The position numbers and the translations under genes were made by a program. The notes under the pieces are model-generated. The model was not told where the DNA came from. It saw only the letters and a list, made by a program, of their open reading frames with translations, and ran no database searches. Shown in pieces: positions 20,380-29,442 of a stretch of 59,776 bases of DNA. Position 1 is the first letter of the stretch. Each line of letters begins with the position of its first letter. The DNA comes from Teichococcus aestuarii (GTDB taxonomy: Bacteria; Pseudomonadota; Alphaproteobacteria; Acetobacterales; Acetobacteraceae). Where the stretch lies: contig NZ_PDOA01000022.1 of assembly GCF_003116135.1 (NCBI RefSeq), positions 1 through 59,776 on the forward strand, given 5' to 3'.

Positions 20380-21250
20380 GCCGTCGCCTCGCGGGCCTGC
20401 CCCGCCGCTGAACCCGCTCGCCGCCGAGGCGCTGGGCGGCCGCCTGCCGCCGCTGGTGGTGGCGGCCGAGCGCGTGGCGGCCACGGTGATGCAGGGCGTG
20501 CACGGCCGCCGCCGCGCCGGCCAGGGCGATGCCTTCTGGCAGTTCCGCCCCTATCTGGCCGGCGACGCGGTGGGCCGCATCGACTGGCGGCAGAGCGCCA
20601 AGTCCGACCGCCTCTTCGTGCGGGAAACCGAGTGGGAGGCGGCGCAGAGCGTTGCGCTGTGGCGCGACGCCGCCCCCGGCATGGCCTGGCGCGGCGGCCG
20701 CGACCGCCCCGAGAAGCGCGAGCGCGCCGAGCTGCTGCTGCTGGCGCTGGCCTCGCTGCTGCTGCGCGGCGGCGAGCGGGTGCGGCTGCTGGGCGCCCGC
20801 CGCGCCTTCGCCGGACGCGGCGCCCTGGCCTCGGTGGCCGATGCCCTTTCCCGCCACGCGCCGCCTGCCGCCGACGAGGCGCTGCCCCGCCACGCTCGCG
20901 CCGTGCTGTTCGGCGATTTCCTGGCGCCGCTGGAGGAGATCCGGGCGGCGGTGGCGGCGCTGGCCGGGCGCGGCGTGCGCGGCCACCTGCTGCAGGTGCT
21001 GGACCCGGCGGAGGAGACGCTGCCCTATGCCGGGCGGGTGCGCTTCGAAGGCATGGCGGCCACGGAAACCCCGCTGCTGTTACCGCGCGTTGAGGGTGTG
21101 CGTGCATTGTATGCCGAGCGGCTGGCGGCGCACCGGGCGGGTCTCGCCGCCATCGCCGGCGCCGCGGGCTGGTCCTTCGCCACCCACCGCACCGACACGC
21201 CGCCGGAGGCGGCCCTGCTGGCGCTGTGGCAGGCCCTGGCGCCCGGCTAG
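20372..21250 (+). CDS. DUF58 domain-containing protein
   Basis: A 292-residue protein. The region [41 protein letters not shown] is the core DUF58 signature found in proteins encoded beside MoxR ATPases; the domain is thought to be a von Willebrand-related partner of MoxR. It starts at a TTG at 20372 that overlaps the moxR stop by 8 bases, so translation is probably coupled. No membrane segments are obvious, unlike in many longer DUF58 proteins. Confidence 0.92.
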
Positions 21251-21287
21251 TTCCTGAGACGGCCCATCCAGAAGGAGAGGCTCGCGC

Positions 21288-24002
21288 GTGCTGTCCCTCG
21301 GTCCGATCGGCTTCGTCGCCCCCTGGCTGCTGCTGGCGCTGCCGGCCCTGCCGCTGATCTGGTGGCTGCTGCGCGTCACGCCGCCGGCGCCGCGCCGGCA
21401 GGCCTTCCCGGCGCTGCGCCTGCTGCGCGACCTGCCGGCGCCGGAGGAGACGCCCGCCCGCACGCCCTGGTGGCTGCTGCTGCTGCGCCTGGCCGCGGCG
21501 GCGCTGATCGTGCTCGGCCTCTCCCGCCCCGTCTGGGGGCCGGGCGCCGCCGCGCAGGGCGATGGGCCGCTGCTGCTGGTGGTCGATGATGGTTGGCCCA
21601 GCGCCGCCGACTGGCCGGCCCGCGCCGCCGCCGCCCAGGCCGCGCTGGAGGCCGCCGCGCGCGAGGGCCGCCGCGCCGCCCTGCTCACCACCGCGCCGGC
21701 CGAGAATGGCGAGGCGCTCCGCGCCACCGCGCTGATGCCGGCCGAGGCGCTGCGCGCCCGGCTCGCCGCGCTGCGCCCGAAGCCCTGGGCGCCGGACCGC
21801 GCCGCCGCCCTGGCCGCCCTGCAGGCCTGGGTGTCGCAGAACCCCGGCGGCTTCGCCAGCCTCTATCTGGCCGATGGCGTGGAGCACCAGGCACAGGGGG
21901 ATGGCTTCACGCCGTTGGCCGAGACGTTAACCGCCGCCGGCCCGCTGACCCTCGCCCGCGCCGAGGGCCGCGCCACCCGCCTGCTGCTGCCGCCCCGCGC
22001 CGAGCCGGACCGGCTGCACCTCGCCCTGCGCCAGGCCCCCGCCGCCATGGCGGGCGAGGTGGCGGTGCTGGCCCGCACCGGCGACGGCCGGGCGCTCGCC
22101 CGCGCCACCATCCCCGTGGCCGCCGGAGGGGAGGCGGGCGAGGCGGCGCTCGACCTGCCGATCGAGATCCGCAACCAGATCACCCGGCTGGAGATCGAGG
22201 GCGAGGAGACAGCCGGCGCCGCCGTGCTGCTCGACGAGCGCTTCCGCCGCCGCCCCGTCGGGCTGGTCGGGCCGGTGGAGCAGGGCGCCTCCACGCCGCT
22301 GATCGGCCCGCTCTACTACCTGGAGCGGGCGCTGGAGCCCTATGCCGAGCTGCGCCAGGGGGGTGTCGCGCCGCTGCTCTCGCGCCAGCTCGCCGTCATG
22401 GTGCTGGCCGACCGCCCGCTGCCCGAGGGCGCCGAGCGCGCCGCGCTCGCCCGCTGGGTGGAGGAGGGCGGCACGCTGATCCGCTTCGCCGGGCCGCGCC
22501 TGGCTGAGGCGCCGGACCCGCTGCTGCCGGTGCGGCTGCGCGCGGGGGAGCGGCAGCTTGGCGGCGCGCTCTCCTGGGAGCAGCCGCAGGGCCTCGCCCC
22601 CTTCGCCGACAGCTCGCCCTTCGCCGGCCTGCCCACCCCGGCCGAGGTGGCCATCTCCACCCAGGTGCTGGCCGAGCCGGGGCCGCAGCTCTCCGACCGC
22701 ACATGGGCGCGGCTGGCCGACGGCACCCCGCTCGTCACCGCCGAGGCGCGCGGCGCCGGGCGCATCGTGCTGTTCCACGTCACCGCCAATGCCGAGTGGT
22801 CCAACCTGCCGCTCTCCGGCCTGTTCATCGACATGCTGCGGCGGGTCGTGGCCCTCTCCTCCGGCGTGGCGGGCGCCGAGGGCAGCCAGCCGCTGGCGCC
22901 GCTGGAGACGATGGACGGCTTCGGCCGCCTTGGGCCCGCACCGGGCGGGGCGGGCGCCATTCCCGCCAACCGCTTCGCCGAGACGGCGCCGGGGCCGCGC
23001 CACCCGCCCGGCTGGTACGGCGTGCCGGGCGAGGGCGGCGAGCGCCGCGCGCTGAACCTTTCCGCGAGTCTGCCCGCGCCGCGTGCCCTGGCGGCGCCGC
23101 CGCCTGGCACCGCCTTCCAGGCCATCGGCGGCGTGCCGGCGGAGCGCGACCTGGGGCCCTGGCTGCTCGCCGCCGCGCTGCTGCTGCTGGCGGCGGACCT
23201 GCTGCTCTCGCTGGTGCAGCGCGGGCTTATCGGGCGCGCCGCGCGGCTGGCGGCGCTGCCGCTGCTGGTGGCGCTGGCCTCCACCCCCGCCTGGGCGCAA
23301 GACATGCCGCTGGCCACCCGCATCGGCTATGTCGCCAGCGAGGATGCCGGGCTGGACGAGACGGTGCGCCAGGGGCTCGTCGGCCTCTCGGACTACGTCA
23401 ACCGCCGCACCGCCGCCGCGCTGGGCGAGCCGGTGGCCGTCCGTCCGGGGCAGGACGACCTCTCCACCCTGCCGCTGCTCTACTGGGTGATCACCGCCGA
23501 GACGCCGACGCCCGCCGGCGCCGCCGCCGGCGCGCTGAACGACTTCATGCGCCAGGGCGGCATCATCCTCATCGACACGCGCGGCGAGGGTTCGGGCGAG
23601 GGCTTCGCCCCCGGCGCCGCCGCGGCCTTGCAGCGCGTGACGCGGCCGCTGGCGATCCCGCCGCTCGCCCCCGTCTCACCGGAGCATGTGCTGACCCGCT
23701 CCTTCTACCTGCTGCCGCCCGAGTTGCCGGGGCGCTTCGCCGGCGGGCAGGTCTGGGTCTCGCGGCAGGAGGACCGGGCGAATGACAGCGTCAGCCCCGT
23801 TATCATCGGCGGGCATGACTGGGCGGGGGCCTGGGCCGTCGATGCGCGGGGCAACAACCCCTACGCCGTCATCCCCGGGGGCGCGCGGCAGCGCACGCTG
23901 GCCTACCGCTTCGGCGTCAACCTCGTGATGTACGCGCTGACCGGCAACTACAAGGGCGACCAGGTCCATGTGCCAGCCATCCTCGAAAGGCTGGGGAATT
24001 GA
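21288..24002 (+). CDS. DUF4159 domain-containing membrane protein with N-terminal BatA-like segment
   Basis: A 904-residue protein. The N-terminus has two membrane helices (FVAPWLLLALPALPLIWWLL and WWLLLLRLAAAALIVLGL) around a short loop with RRQAFPALRLL, the BatA-type N-terminal anchor. A von Willebrand-like region follows. A further membrane helix lies at LLAAALLLLAADLLLSL, and the C-terminal ~215 residues (TRIGYVASEDAGLDETVRQGL, GGIILIDTRGEG, YALTGNYKGDQVHVPAILERL) form the DUF4159 domain, likely periplasmic. The start is GTG at 21288, with AAGGAGAGG about 8 bases upstream. It belongs to the moxR cluster and is probably involved in envelope or outer-membrane maintenance, by inference from context. 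Confidence 0.9.
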   Translation: MLSLGPIGFVAPWLLLALPALPLIWWLLRVTPPAPRRQAFPALRLLRDLPAPEETPARTPWWLLLLRLAAAALIVLGLSRPVWGPGAAAQGDGPLLLVVDDGWPSAADWPARAAAAQAALEAAAREGRRAALLTTAPAENGEALRATALMPAEALRARLAALRPKPWAPDRAAALAALQAWVSQNPGGFASLYLADGVEHQAQGDGFTPLAETLTAAGPLTLARAEGRATRLLLPPRAEPDRLHLALRQAPAAMAGEVAVLARTGDGRALARATIPVAAGGEAGEAALDLPIEIRNQITRLEIEGEETAGAAVLLDERFRRRPVGLVGPVEQGASTPLIGPLYYLERALEPYAELRQGGVAPLLSRQLAVMVLADRPLPEGAERAALARWVEEGGTLIRFAGPRLAEAPDPLLPVRLRAGERQLGGALSWEQPQGLAPFADSSPFAGLPTPAEVAISTQVLAEPGPQLSDRTWARLADGTPLVTAEARGAGRIVLFHVTANAEWSNLPLSGLFIDMLRRVVALSSGVAGAEGSQPLAPLETMDGFGRLGPAPGGAGAIPANRFAETAPGPRHPPGWYGVPGEGGERRALNLSASLPAPRALAAPPPGTAFQAIGGVPAERDLGPWLLAAALLLLAADLLLSLVQRGLIGRAARLAALPLLVALASTPAWAQDMPLATRIGYVASEDAGLDETVRQGLVGLSDYVNRRTAAALGEPVAVRPGQDDLSTLPLLYWVITAETPTPAGAAAGALNDFMRQGGIILIDTRGEGSGEGFAPGAAAALQRVTRPLAIPPLAPVSPEHVLTRSFYLLPPELPGRFAGGQVWVSRQEDRANDSVSPVIIGGHDWAGAWAVDARGNNPYAVIPGGARQRTLAYRFGVNLVMYALTGNYKGDQVHVPAILERLGN

Positions 24003-24004
24003 AG

Positions 24005-24120
24005 GGTTCTTTTTTGGAAAAAAGAACCAAAAAACTTTTGTTCGTTGGCGCCGCACCCGCTGAGAAGTGTGACGCCAAACTTGAAAAGTCTTTTTGCTTC
24101 TTTTTCTTCAGAAAAAGAAG
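24005..24120. repeat. AT-rich double palindrome between cluster genes
   Basis: Two perfect palindromes lie in an unusually AT-rich 160-base gap: GGTTCTTTTTT/AAAAAAGAACC (11-bp arms, 24005-24028, 2-base centre) and CTTCTTTTTC/GAAAAAGAAG (10-bp arms, 24097-24120, 4-base centre). The intervening DNA also holds runs of A and T. The flanking genes are over 70 percent GC. This looks like a dispersed intergenic repeat or a transcription attenuator; the arms are not GC-rich, so a conventional terminator is less likely. Confidence 0.85.
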
Positions 24121-24163
24121 AATCGCTTCTCTTCCTCCCGCCCGTACAGCGGAGTAGCCCACC

Positions 24164-26257
24164 ATGCGCCAGGCCATCGCCGGTCTCGACTTCGCGCCCA
24201 TCCTGCCGCTCTGGCTGCTGGGGGCGCTGGCGCTGCTGGCCCTGCTGGCGCTGGCGCCGGCTCTGTGGCGGCGGGCGCGGGGCGTGGGGTGGCGGGCGCT
24301 CTCCTTCGCCGTGCTGCTGCTGGCGCTGGCCAATCCCCGCCTCGTCGAGGAGACGCGCGAGACCCGGCCGGACATCGCTCTGCTGGTGCAGGACCGCAGC
24401 GATTCCGCCCGCATCGGCCCTCGTGCCGCGCAGCTCGATGCCGCCCGCAGCGCCATCGAGCAGGCCGCCGCCCGCTTCCCCGACCTGGAGCTGCGCACCG
24501 TCGACCTGCCGGAGGGCGGGCGGCAGGGCACCCGTCTCTTCACCGCCATCGACCGCGCGCTGGCCGAGATCCCGCGCGCCCGGCTGGCCGGCATCATCGC
24601 CCTGACCGACGGGCAGGCGCACGACATCCCGGCCCAGCCCTCCTTCGAGGCGCCGCTGCACCTGGTGCTGCCCGGCCAGCCGGGCGAGACGGACCGGCGC
24701 ATCCGGATCATCGAGGCGCCGGGCTACGGCATCGTCGGCCGCAGCGTGGAACTGCGCGTGGTGGTGGAGGATCTCGGCGCGCGGGAGACGGGCGGCGCCG
24801 TGCGCCTCACCCTGCGGCGGGATGGCGCCCCGCCGCGGGTGGAGAGCGTGCCGCTCGGGCGCGAGCACCGCATCACCCTGCCCATCGAGCGCGGCGGCCC
24901 GAGCGTGGTGGAGCTGACCGCCGAGGCGAGGGCGGGGGAGGTCTCGCCGCTGAACAACCGCGCCGTCGTCACGGTGAACGGGGTGCGGGACCGGCTGCGC
25001 GTGCTGCTGGTCTCGGGCGAGCCGCATTCCGGCGAGCGCACCTGGCGCCGCCTGCTGAAGGCGGATCCGAATGTCGATCTCGTCCACTTCACCATCCTCC
25101 GCCCGCCGGAGAAGGACGACCTGACGCCGCTGAACGAGCTGGCGCTGATCGCCTTCCCGGTGCGCGAGCTGTTCCAGGTGAAGCTGCGCGAGTTCGACCT
25201 GATCGTCTTCGACCGCTTCAGCAACCGCGGCATCCTGCCGCCGATGTACCTGCGCAACATCGCCGACTATGTGCGCGGCGGCGGCGCGCTGCTGCTCTCG
25301 GTGGGGCCGGAGTTCACCGGGCCGTCCAGCCTCGCCGGCACGCCGCTGGGGCAGGTGCTGCCCGCCCGGCCCGCCACGGCGGGCGCCGGCAATGGTGCCC
25401 TGGCGGAGGGCGCCTTCCGCCCGCGCGTGACGGAGGCCGGCACGCGCCACCCCGTCACCCAGGGCCTCGCCGGCGCCAATGCCGGCAATGCCGAGCCCGC
25501 CTGGGGCCGCTGGTACCGCCACCTCCGCGCCCAGCCGCAGAGCGGCGTGACGGTGATGGACGGCCCGGGCGGCGACCCGCTGCTGCAACTGGACCGGGTG
25601 GGGGAGGGGCGCGTCGCCCTGCTGATGTCCGACCAGATCTGGCTGTGGTCGCGCGGGCATGATGGCGGCGGCCCGCAGGCCGAGCTGCTGCGCCGCGCCG
25701 CCCACTGGCTGATGAAGGAGCCGGAGCTGGAGGAGGAGGACCTGACCGCCCGCATCGAGGGCGGCACCCTCACCGTCACGCGCCGCAGCGTCGAGGCCGG
25801 CACGCCGCCCGAGATTGCCATCACCGCGCCGGACGGCACGGTCACGCGCCGCGTGCCGCAGCCCTCGGGCGGCGGGCAGGCGGTGCTGGAGCTGCCCGCC
25901 GGCCTGCCCGGCGTGTGGCAGGCCAGCGATGGCCGCCGCACCGCCTTCGCCGCCGCCGCCGCCGCCAACCCGCTGGAGATGGCCGACCTCCGCGCCGATG
26001 CTGGTGCCGCCCTGCCGCTGGCCCGCGCCACCGGCGGCGGCGCCCACTGGCTGGGCGTGGCCGAGGCCCCGGCGCTGCCCGAGCTGCGCCGCGTGGCCCT
26101 GGGGCGGGATGCCACGGGGGGAAGCTGGATCGGGCTGCGCCGCAACCAGGACCATCTGGTGACGGGAATCGCCGCCCTGCCATTGCTGCCGCCCTGGCTG
26201 GCCCTGCCGCTGGTGCTGGGGCTGGCGCTGGTCGCCTGGCGGCGCGAGGGACGTTGA
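24164..26257 (+). CDS. large membrane protein with glutamine-amidotransferase-like region (moxR cluster)
   Basis: A 697-residue protein with two N-terminal membrane helices (FAPILPLWLLGALALLALLALAPALW and LSFAVLLLALANPRL), a long soluble region and one C-terminal helix (LPPWLALPLVLGLALVAW). After the N-terminal anchor comes a von Willebrand-like segment (DIALLVQDRSDSARI, LAGIIALTDGQAHD). The middle contains a class I glutamine amidotransferase-like fold (VLLVSGEPHSGERTWRRLL, FDLIVFDRFSNRGILPPMYLRNIADYVRGGGALLLSVG) that in this family usually lacks a catalytic triad. It is the normal fourth member of the alphaproteobacterial moxR-DUF58-DUF4159 cluster. Confidence 0.85.
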   Translation: MRQAIAGLDFAPILPLWLLGALALLALLALAPALWRRARGVGWRALSFAVLLLALANPRLVEETRETRPDIALLVQDRSDSARIGPRAAQLDAARSAIEQAAARFPDLELRTVDLPEGGRQGTRLFTAIDRALAEIPRARLAGIIALTDGQAHDIPAQPSFEAPLHLVLPGQPGETDRRIRIIEAPGYGIVGRSVELRVVVEDLGARETGGAVRLTLRRDGAPPRVESVPLGREHRITLPIERGGPSVVELTAEARAGEVSPLNNRAVVTVNGVRDRLRVLLVSGEPHSGERTWRRLLKADPNVDLVHFTILRPPEKDDLTPLNELALIAFPVRELFQVKLREFDLIVFDRFSNRGILPPMYLRNIADYVRGGGALLLSVGPEFTGPSSLAGTPLGQVLPARPATAGAGNGALAEGAFRPRVTEAGTRHPVTQGLAGANAGNAEPAWGRWYRHLRAQPQSGVTVMDGPGGDPLLQLDRVGEGRVALLMSDQIWLWSRGHDGGGPQAELLRRAAHWLMKEPELEEEDLTARIEGGTLTVTRRSVEAGTPPEIAITAPDGTVTRRVPQPSGGGQAVLELPAGLPGVWQASDGRRTAFAAAAAANPLEMADLRADAGAALPLARATGGGAHWLGVAEAPALPELRRVALGRDATGGSWIGLRRNQDHLVTGIAALPLLPPWLALPLVLGLALVAWRREGR

Positions 26258-26318
26258 TCCTGCCGCCACTTTGCCGCCATCCCCTGCGTTTCCTATGTAG
26301 GGTGTGGAGGGTCCAACC

Positions 26319-26672
26319 ATGCGCCGCCTGATTCCGAGCCTTGCCTTGCCAGTCCTGCTGGCCGCCTGCGCCGCGCCCGGCCCGACGCTGGAGCAGCGGC
26401 TGGCCACCTTCATCAACCGCAGCGAGGGGGATCTGGTGGCGCAGCTCGGCGTGCCCGTCCGCAGCTACGAGACGGAGGGCCGCCGCTTCCTGCAGTTCGA
26501 GCAGCGGCAGACGGTGATGGTGCCGGGCGATCCCTGGGGCTATGGCTATTACGGCTATCGCCGCCCCTGGGCCGTGCCGTCCAGCTACGCGGTGGTGCAG
26601 TGCGACATGACCTTCGCCATCCGCAACGACCGGGTGGAGAGCTTCACCCTGCGGGGCCAGGGCTGCGGCTGA
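26319..26672 (+). CDS. small outer-membrane-type lipoprotein, unknown function
   Basis: A 117-residue lipoprotein. The signal peptide MRRLIPSLALPVLLAAC ends in a lipobox with Cys17. The mature part begins with a low-complexity linker, then TLEQRLATFINRSEGDLVAQLGVPVRSYETEGRRFLQFEQ, a pattern reminiscent of SmpA/BamE-like small lipoproteins, and a Tyr/Gly-rich stretch (YGYYGYRR). The closing CDMTFAIRNDRVESFTLRGQGC has two cysteines that could form a disulfide. GGAGG lies 8 bases before the ATG at 26319; an in-frame GTG at 26304 is less likely. Confidence 0.82.
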   Translation: MRRLIPSLALPVLLAACAAPGPTLEQRLATFINRSEGDLVAQLGVPVRSYETEGRRFLQFEQRQTVMVPGDPWGYGYYGYRRPWAVPSSYAVVQCDMTFAIRNDRVESFTLRGQGCG

Positions 26673-26753
26673 CGCGGCGGCCGGCCGCCCCTGTGGCCCA
26701 GGATCGCGCCGGGTGGCTTCGCCGGGCGCCGAAAATGTTCTAGAGAGGTCGCC

Positions 26754-27383
26754 ATGCGCCGTCTCCCGATGCTCGCCTCCCTCGCCCTGACGGGTGCCGC
26801 CCTGGCCGCCGGCCTGGCTGCCGCCCTGGTCCCTGGCCGGCCCGCCCAGGCCCAGGAGCAATACCAGCGGCTGCGCGGGCCGATGACGCCCGAAGCCCAG
26901 CCGCAGCAGCGCCGCGCCGAGCCGCCCGCCCTGCCGGGCCTGGCCGGCCGGCCCAGCGCGCCGCCGATCCCGGCCGAGGCGGGGCAGAATCTCGGCCCCA
27001 ACGAGGCGCTGTTCGACGCCATCAACCGGGGCGACATGGCCGCCGCGCGCGATGCCATGGCGCGTGGCGCCGACCTCGGCGCGCGCAACATGCTGGGCCT
27101 GACGCCGATCGATTCGGCCGTGGACCAGGGGCGCAGCGAGATCGCCTTCTTCCTGCTGTCCTCGCGCGGGCCGGCGCCGATCAGCGTGCCATCCCAGGCA
27201 GCCGCGCCCTCCACCCCGCCCGCCCTCGCGCGGGGTCCGGCCCCGCGCCCGTCGCCGGCGCCGCGCATGGCCGCCGAGCCCCGCCCGGCGCCCGTCGCGC
27301 CGCGCCTCTGGGCCGAGGATGGCGGCGCGCCGAAGCCGGACCGTGGCTTCCTCGGCTTCGACGCGGGCCGCCCGGGCGGCTGA
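26754..27383 (+). CDS. secreted ankyrin-repeat-like protein with proline-rich tail
   Basis: A 209-residue protein with a Sec signal peptide (cleavage probably after PAQAQ near residue 34). A Pro/Gln-rich linker follows, then a compact ankyrin-type segment, NEALFDAINRGDMAAARDAMARGADL and LGLTPIDSAVDQGRSEIAFFLLSSRG (about residues 83-141). The C-terminal ~70 residues are Ala/Pro-rich and likely disordered, ending DRGFLGFDAGRPGG. Only about two ankyrin units are present, so binding partners cannot be predicted. The 130 bases downstream, before the AsmA gene, show no gene. Confidence 0.8.
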   Translation: MRRLPMLASLALTGAALAAGLAAALVPGRPAQAQEQYQRLRGPMTPEAQPQQRRAEPPALPGLAGRPSAPPIPAEAGQNLGPNEALFDAINRGDMAAARDAMARGADLGARNMLGLTPIDSAVDQGRSEIAFFLLSSRGPAPISVPSQAAAPSTPPALARGPAPRPSPAPRMAAEPRPAPVAPRLWAEDGGAPKPDRGFLGFDAGRPGG

Positions 27384-27513
27384 TCCCGCGGCGCGGGCGG
27401 TGGGTTGATCCCCACCCCCGCCGCAACGCGGACGCAACCCTGGGGCCTTTCCGCGCTTTCCTTCCCGCAGGGCTGCCGGCGCCGGCAGCCCCAAGAGCGG
27501 GAGGGCCTGACCC

Positions 27514-29424
27514 ATGGCGGCACGACCTTTGCGCCGCGTGCTGATCTGGACCGGCATCCCGGCGCTGCTGCTCTTCGCCCTGGTCCTGCTGTGGTCCTGG
27601 GCCTGGTTCATCCCGCTGCTGGAGCGGCGCGCCGAGGCGGCGCTCGGCCGCCCCGTGCAGATCGGCGGGCTGGATGTCAGCCTCGGCCGGCTCACCGACA
27701 TCACCCTCACCGACCTGCGCGTGGACAACCCGGAAGGCTTTCCGGCCGATCCGCCCTTCGCCGCCGTGCCGCGCCTGCGCGTGCGCGTGGACGTGATGGC
27801 CTTCATCCGCGAGCGACGCATCGTGCTGCCCGAGATCGCCATCGACCGCCCCCGGCTGGAGGTGCTGGCCGATGCGGAAGGGCGGAACAACTATTCCTTC
27901 CCCGCCCTGTCCGGGGGCGACGCGGCGCCGGAGCCGGAGGCTGAACCGGGGCCGGCGCCGCAGATCGGCGAATTGCGCATCACCGAGGGGGCGGCGCATG
28001 TGGCGCTGGCGCCGCTGCGCGCCGACATGCAGGTCACCGCCGGGACGGAGCATCCGGAGGGGCAGCCCGCCCGGCTGCGCCTCGCCGCCGAGGGGCGCTA
28101 CGCCGGCCAGCCCATCACCGGCCGGCTGCTGGGCGGCGCCGTGCTCTCGCTGCGCGATGCCGACAATCCCTGGCCGGTGGAGCTGACGGTGGAGAACGGC
28201 CCGACCCAGGTCAGCCTGCGCGGCACGCTGAGCGACCCGCTGCGCTTCGCCGGCGCCAATCTGCGGCTCGACTTCTCGGGCACCGACATGGCGCTGCTGA
28301 CGCCGCTGACCGGCGTGCCCATCCCCGCCACGCCGCCCTACCGCATCACCGGCCAGCTGGACTACGCGGCGGGCGCCGTGCGCTTCACCGGCATGGAAGG
28401 GCGGGTCGGCCGCAGCGACCTGAACGGCGACATCGCCGTGGAGCCGCGCAAGGGCACCCGCCCGCTGGTGACGGCCACCCTGCGCTCCCGGCGGGTGGAC
28501 CTGGGCGATCTCGGCGGCTTCGTCGGCGCCAAGCCGGGCGATGCGGCACCGGCGCGCCGGCAGCGCGTGCTGCCCGACACGCCGGTGAACCTGCCCAGGC
28601 TGCAGGCCGCCGATATCCGCCTGAACTATGACGGCGCCCAGATCCTCGGCCAGGCCATGCCGCTGGACAATGTGCACGCCGAGCTGGCCATCACCGACGG
28701 CGCCATCGCGCTGAAGCCGCTGCGCTTCGGCGTCGGCCGCGGGCGGATCGAGCTTCAGCTCGACGCCGCGCCGGCCGAGGGCGGCGGGCTGCGCGCCAAG
28801 GCCGGGATCTCCTTCCAGCGCGTCGATCTCTCGCGGCTGATGGGCGTCACGCCGCTGGGGGAGGGGCAGGGGGCGATCGGCGGCTCCGCCCGCATCGAGA
28901 CCCAGGGCCGCAGCGTGGCGGAGATGCTGGGGCGGGGCGACGGCGCCGTCACCCTCGGCATGGCGGGCGGCAACCTCTCGGCCCTGCTGGTCGATATCTC
29001 GGGGCTGCGGCTGGGAAATGCCATCCTCTCGGCGCTGGGCCTGCCCAACCGCACGCGGGTGCAATGCTTCGTGGCCGATCTCGGCCTGCGGCGCGGCGTC
29101 CTCTCCACCCGGACCGTGCTGGTCGATACCGAGGATGCGGTGATCAGCGGCCGTGGCGACATCAACCTGGCGCGCGAGACGCTGGACTATGCACTGCGCA
29201 CCGAGGCCAAGAGCTTCACCATCGGCTCCCTGCCCACGGACATCCTGATCCGCGGCCCGTTCCGCGACCCGAGCGTGCTGCCGGACCCGGTGGAGCTGGG
29301 GGCGCGGGGCGGGGCGGCGGTGGGGCTCGGCATCATCGCCCTGCCGCTGGCGCTGCTGCCCACCATCCAGCTCGGCATCGGCGAGGACAATCGCTGCGAG
29401 GGGTTGGCGCGGCGGGCGCGGTGA
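27514..29424 (+). CDS. AsmA family protein
   Basis: A 636-residue member of the AsmA-like family, inner-membrane-anchored bridge-like proteins thought to take part in phospholipid transport and outer-membrane assembly. One N-terminal helix (VLIWTGIPALLLFALVLLWSWAWF) anchors the protein, followed by the family start GRPVQIGGLDVSLGRLTDITLTDLRVDNPEGF. The long periplasmic part is beta-rich. The C-terminal AsmA_2 region is seen in QLDAAPAEGGGLRAKAGISF to TRTVLVDTEDAVISGRGDINLARETLDYALR. It lies just after the moxR cluster, consistent with an envelope theme. Confidence 0.92.
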   Translation: MAARPLRRVLIWTGIPALLLFALVLLWSWAWFIPLLERRAEAALGRPVQIGGLDVSLGRLTDITLTDLRVDNPEGFPADPPFAAVPRLRVRVDVMAFIRERRIVLPEIAIDRPRLEVLADAEGRNNYSFPALSGGDAAPEPEAEPGPAPQIGELRITEGAAHVALAPLRADMQVTAGTEHPEGQPARLRLAAEGRYAGQPITGRLLGGAVLSLRDADNPWPVELTVENGPTQVSLRGTLSDPLRFAGANLRLDFSGTDMALLTPLTGVPIPATPPYRITGQLDYAAGAVRFTGMEGRVGRSDLNGDIAVEPRKGTRPLVTATLRSRRVDLGDLGGFVGAKPGDAAPARRQRVLPDTPVNLPRLQAADIRLNYDGAQILGQAMPLDNVHAELAITDGAIALKPLRFGVGRGRIELQLDAAPAEGGGLRAKAGISFQRVDLSRLMGVTPLGEGQGAIGGSARIETQGRSVAEMLGRGDGAVTLGMAGGNLSALLVDISGLRLGNAILSALGLPNRTRVQCFVADLGLRRGVLSTRTVLVDTEDAVISGRGDINLARETLDYALRTEAKSFTIGSLPTDILIRGPFRDPSVLPDPVELGARGGAAVGLGIIALPLALLPTIQLGIGEDNRCEGLARRAR

Positions 29425-29442
29425 GGCCGCCCGCGCGCGGCC

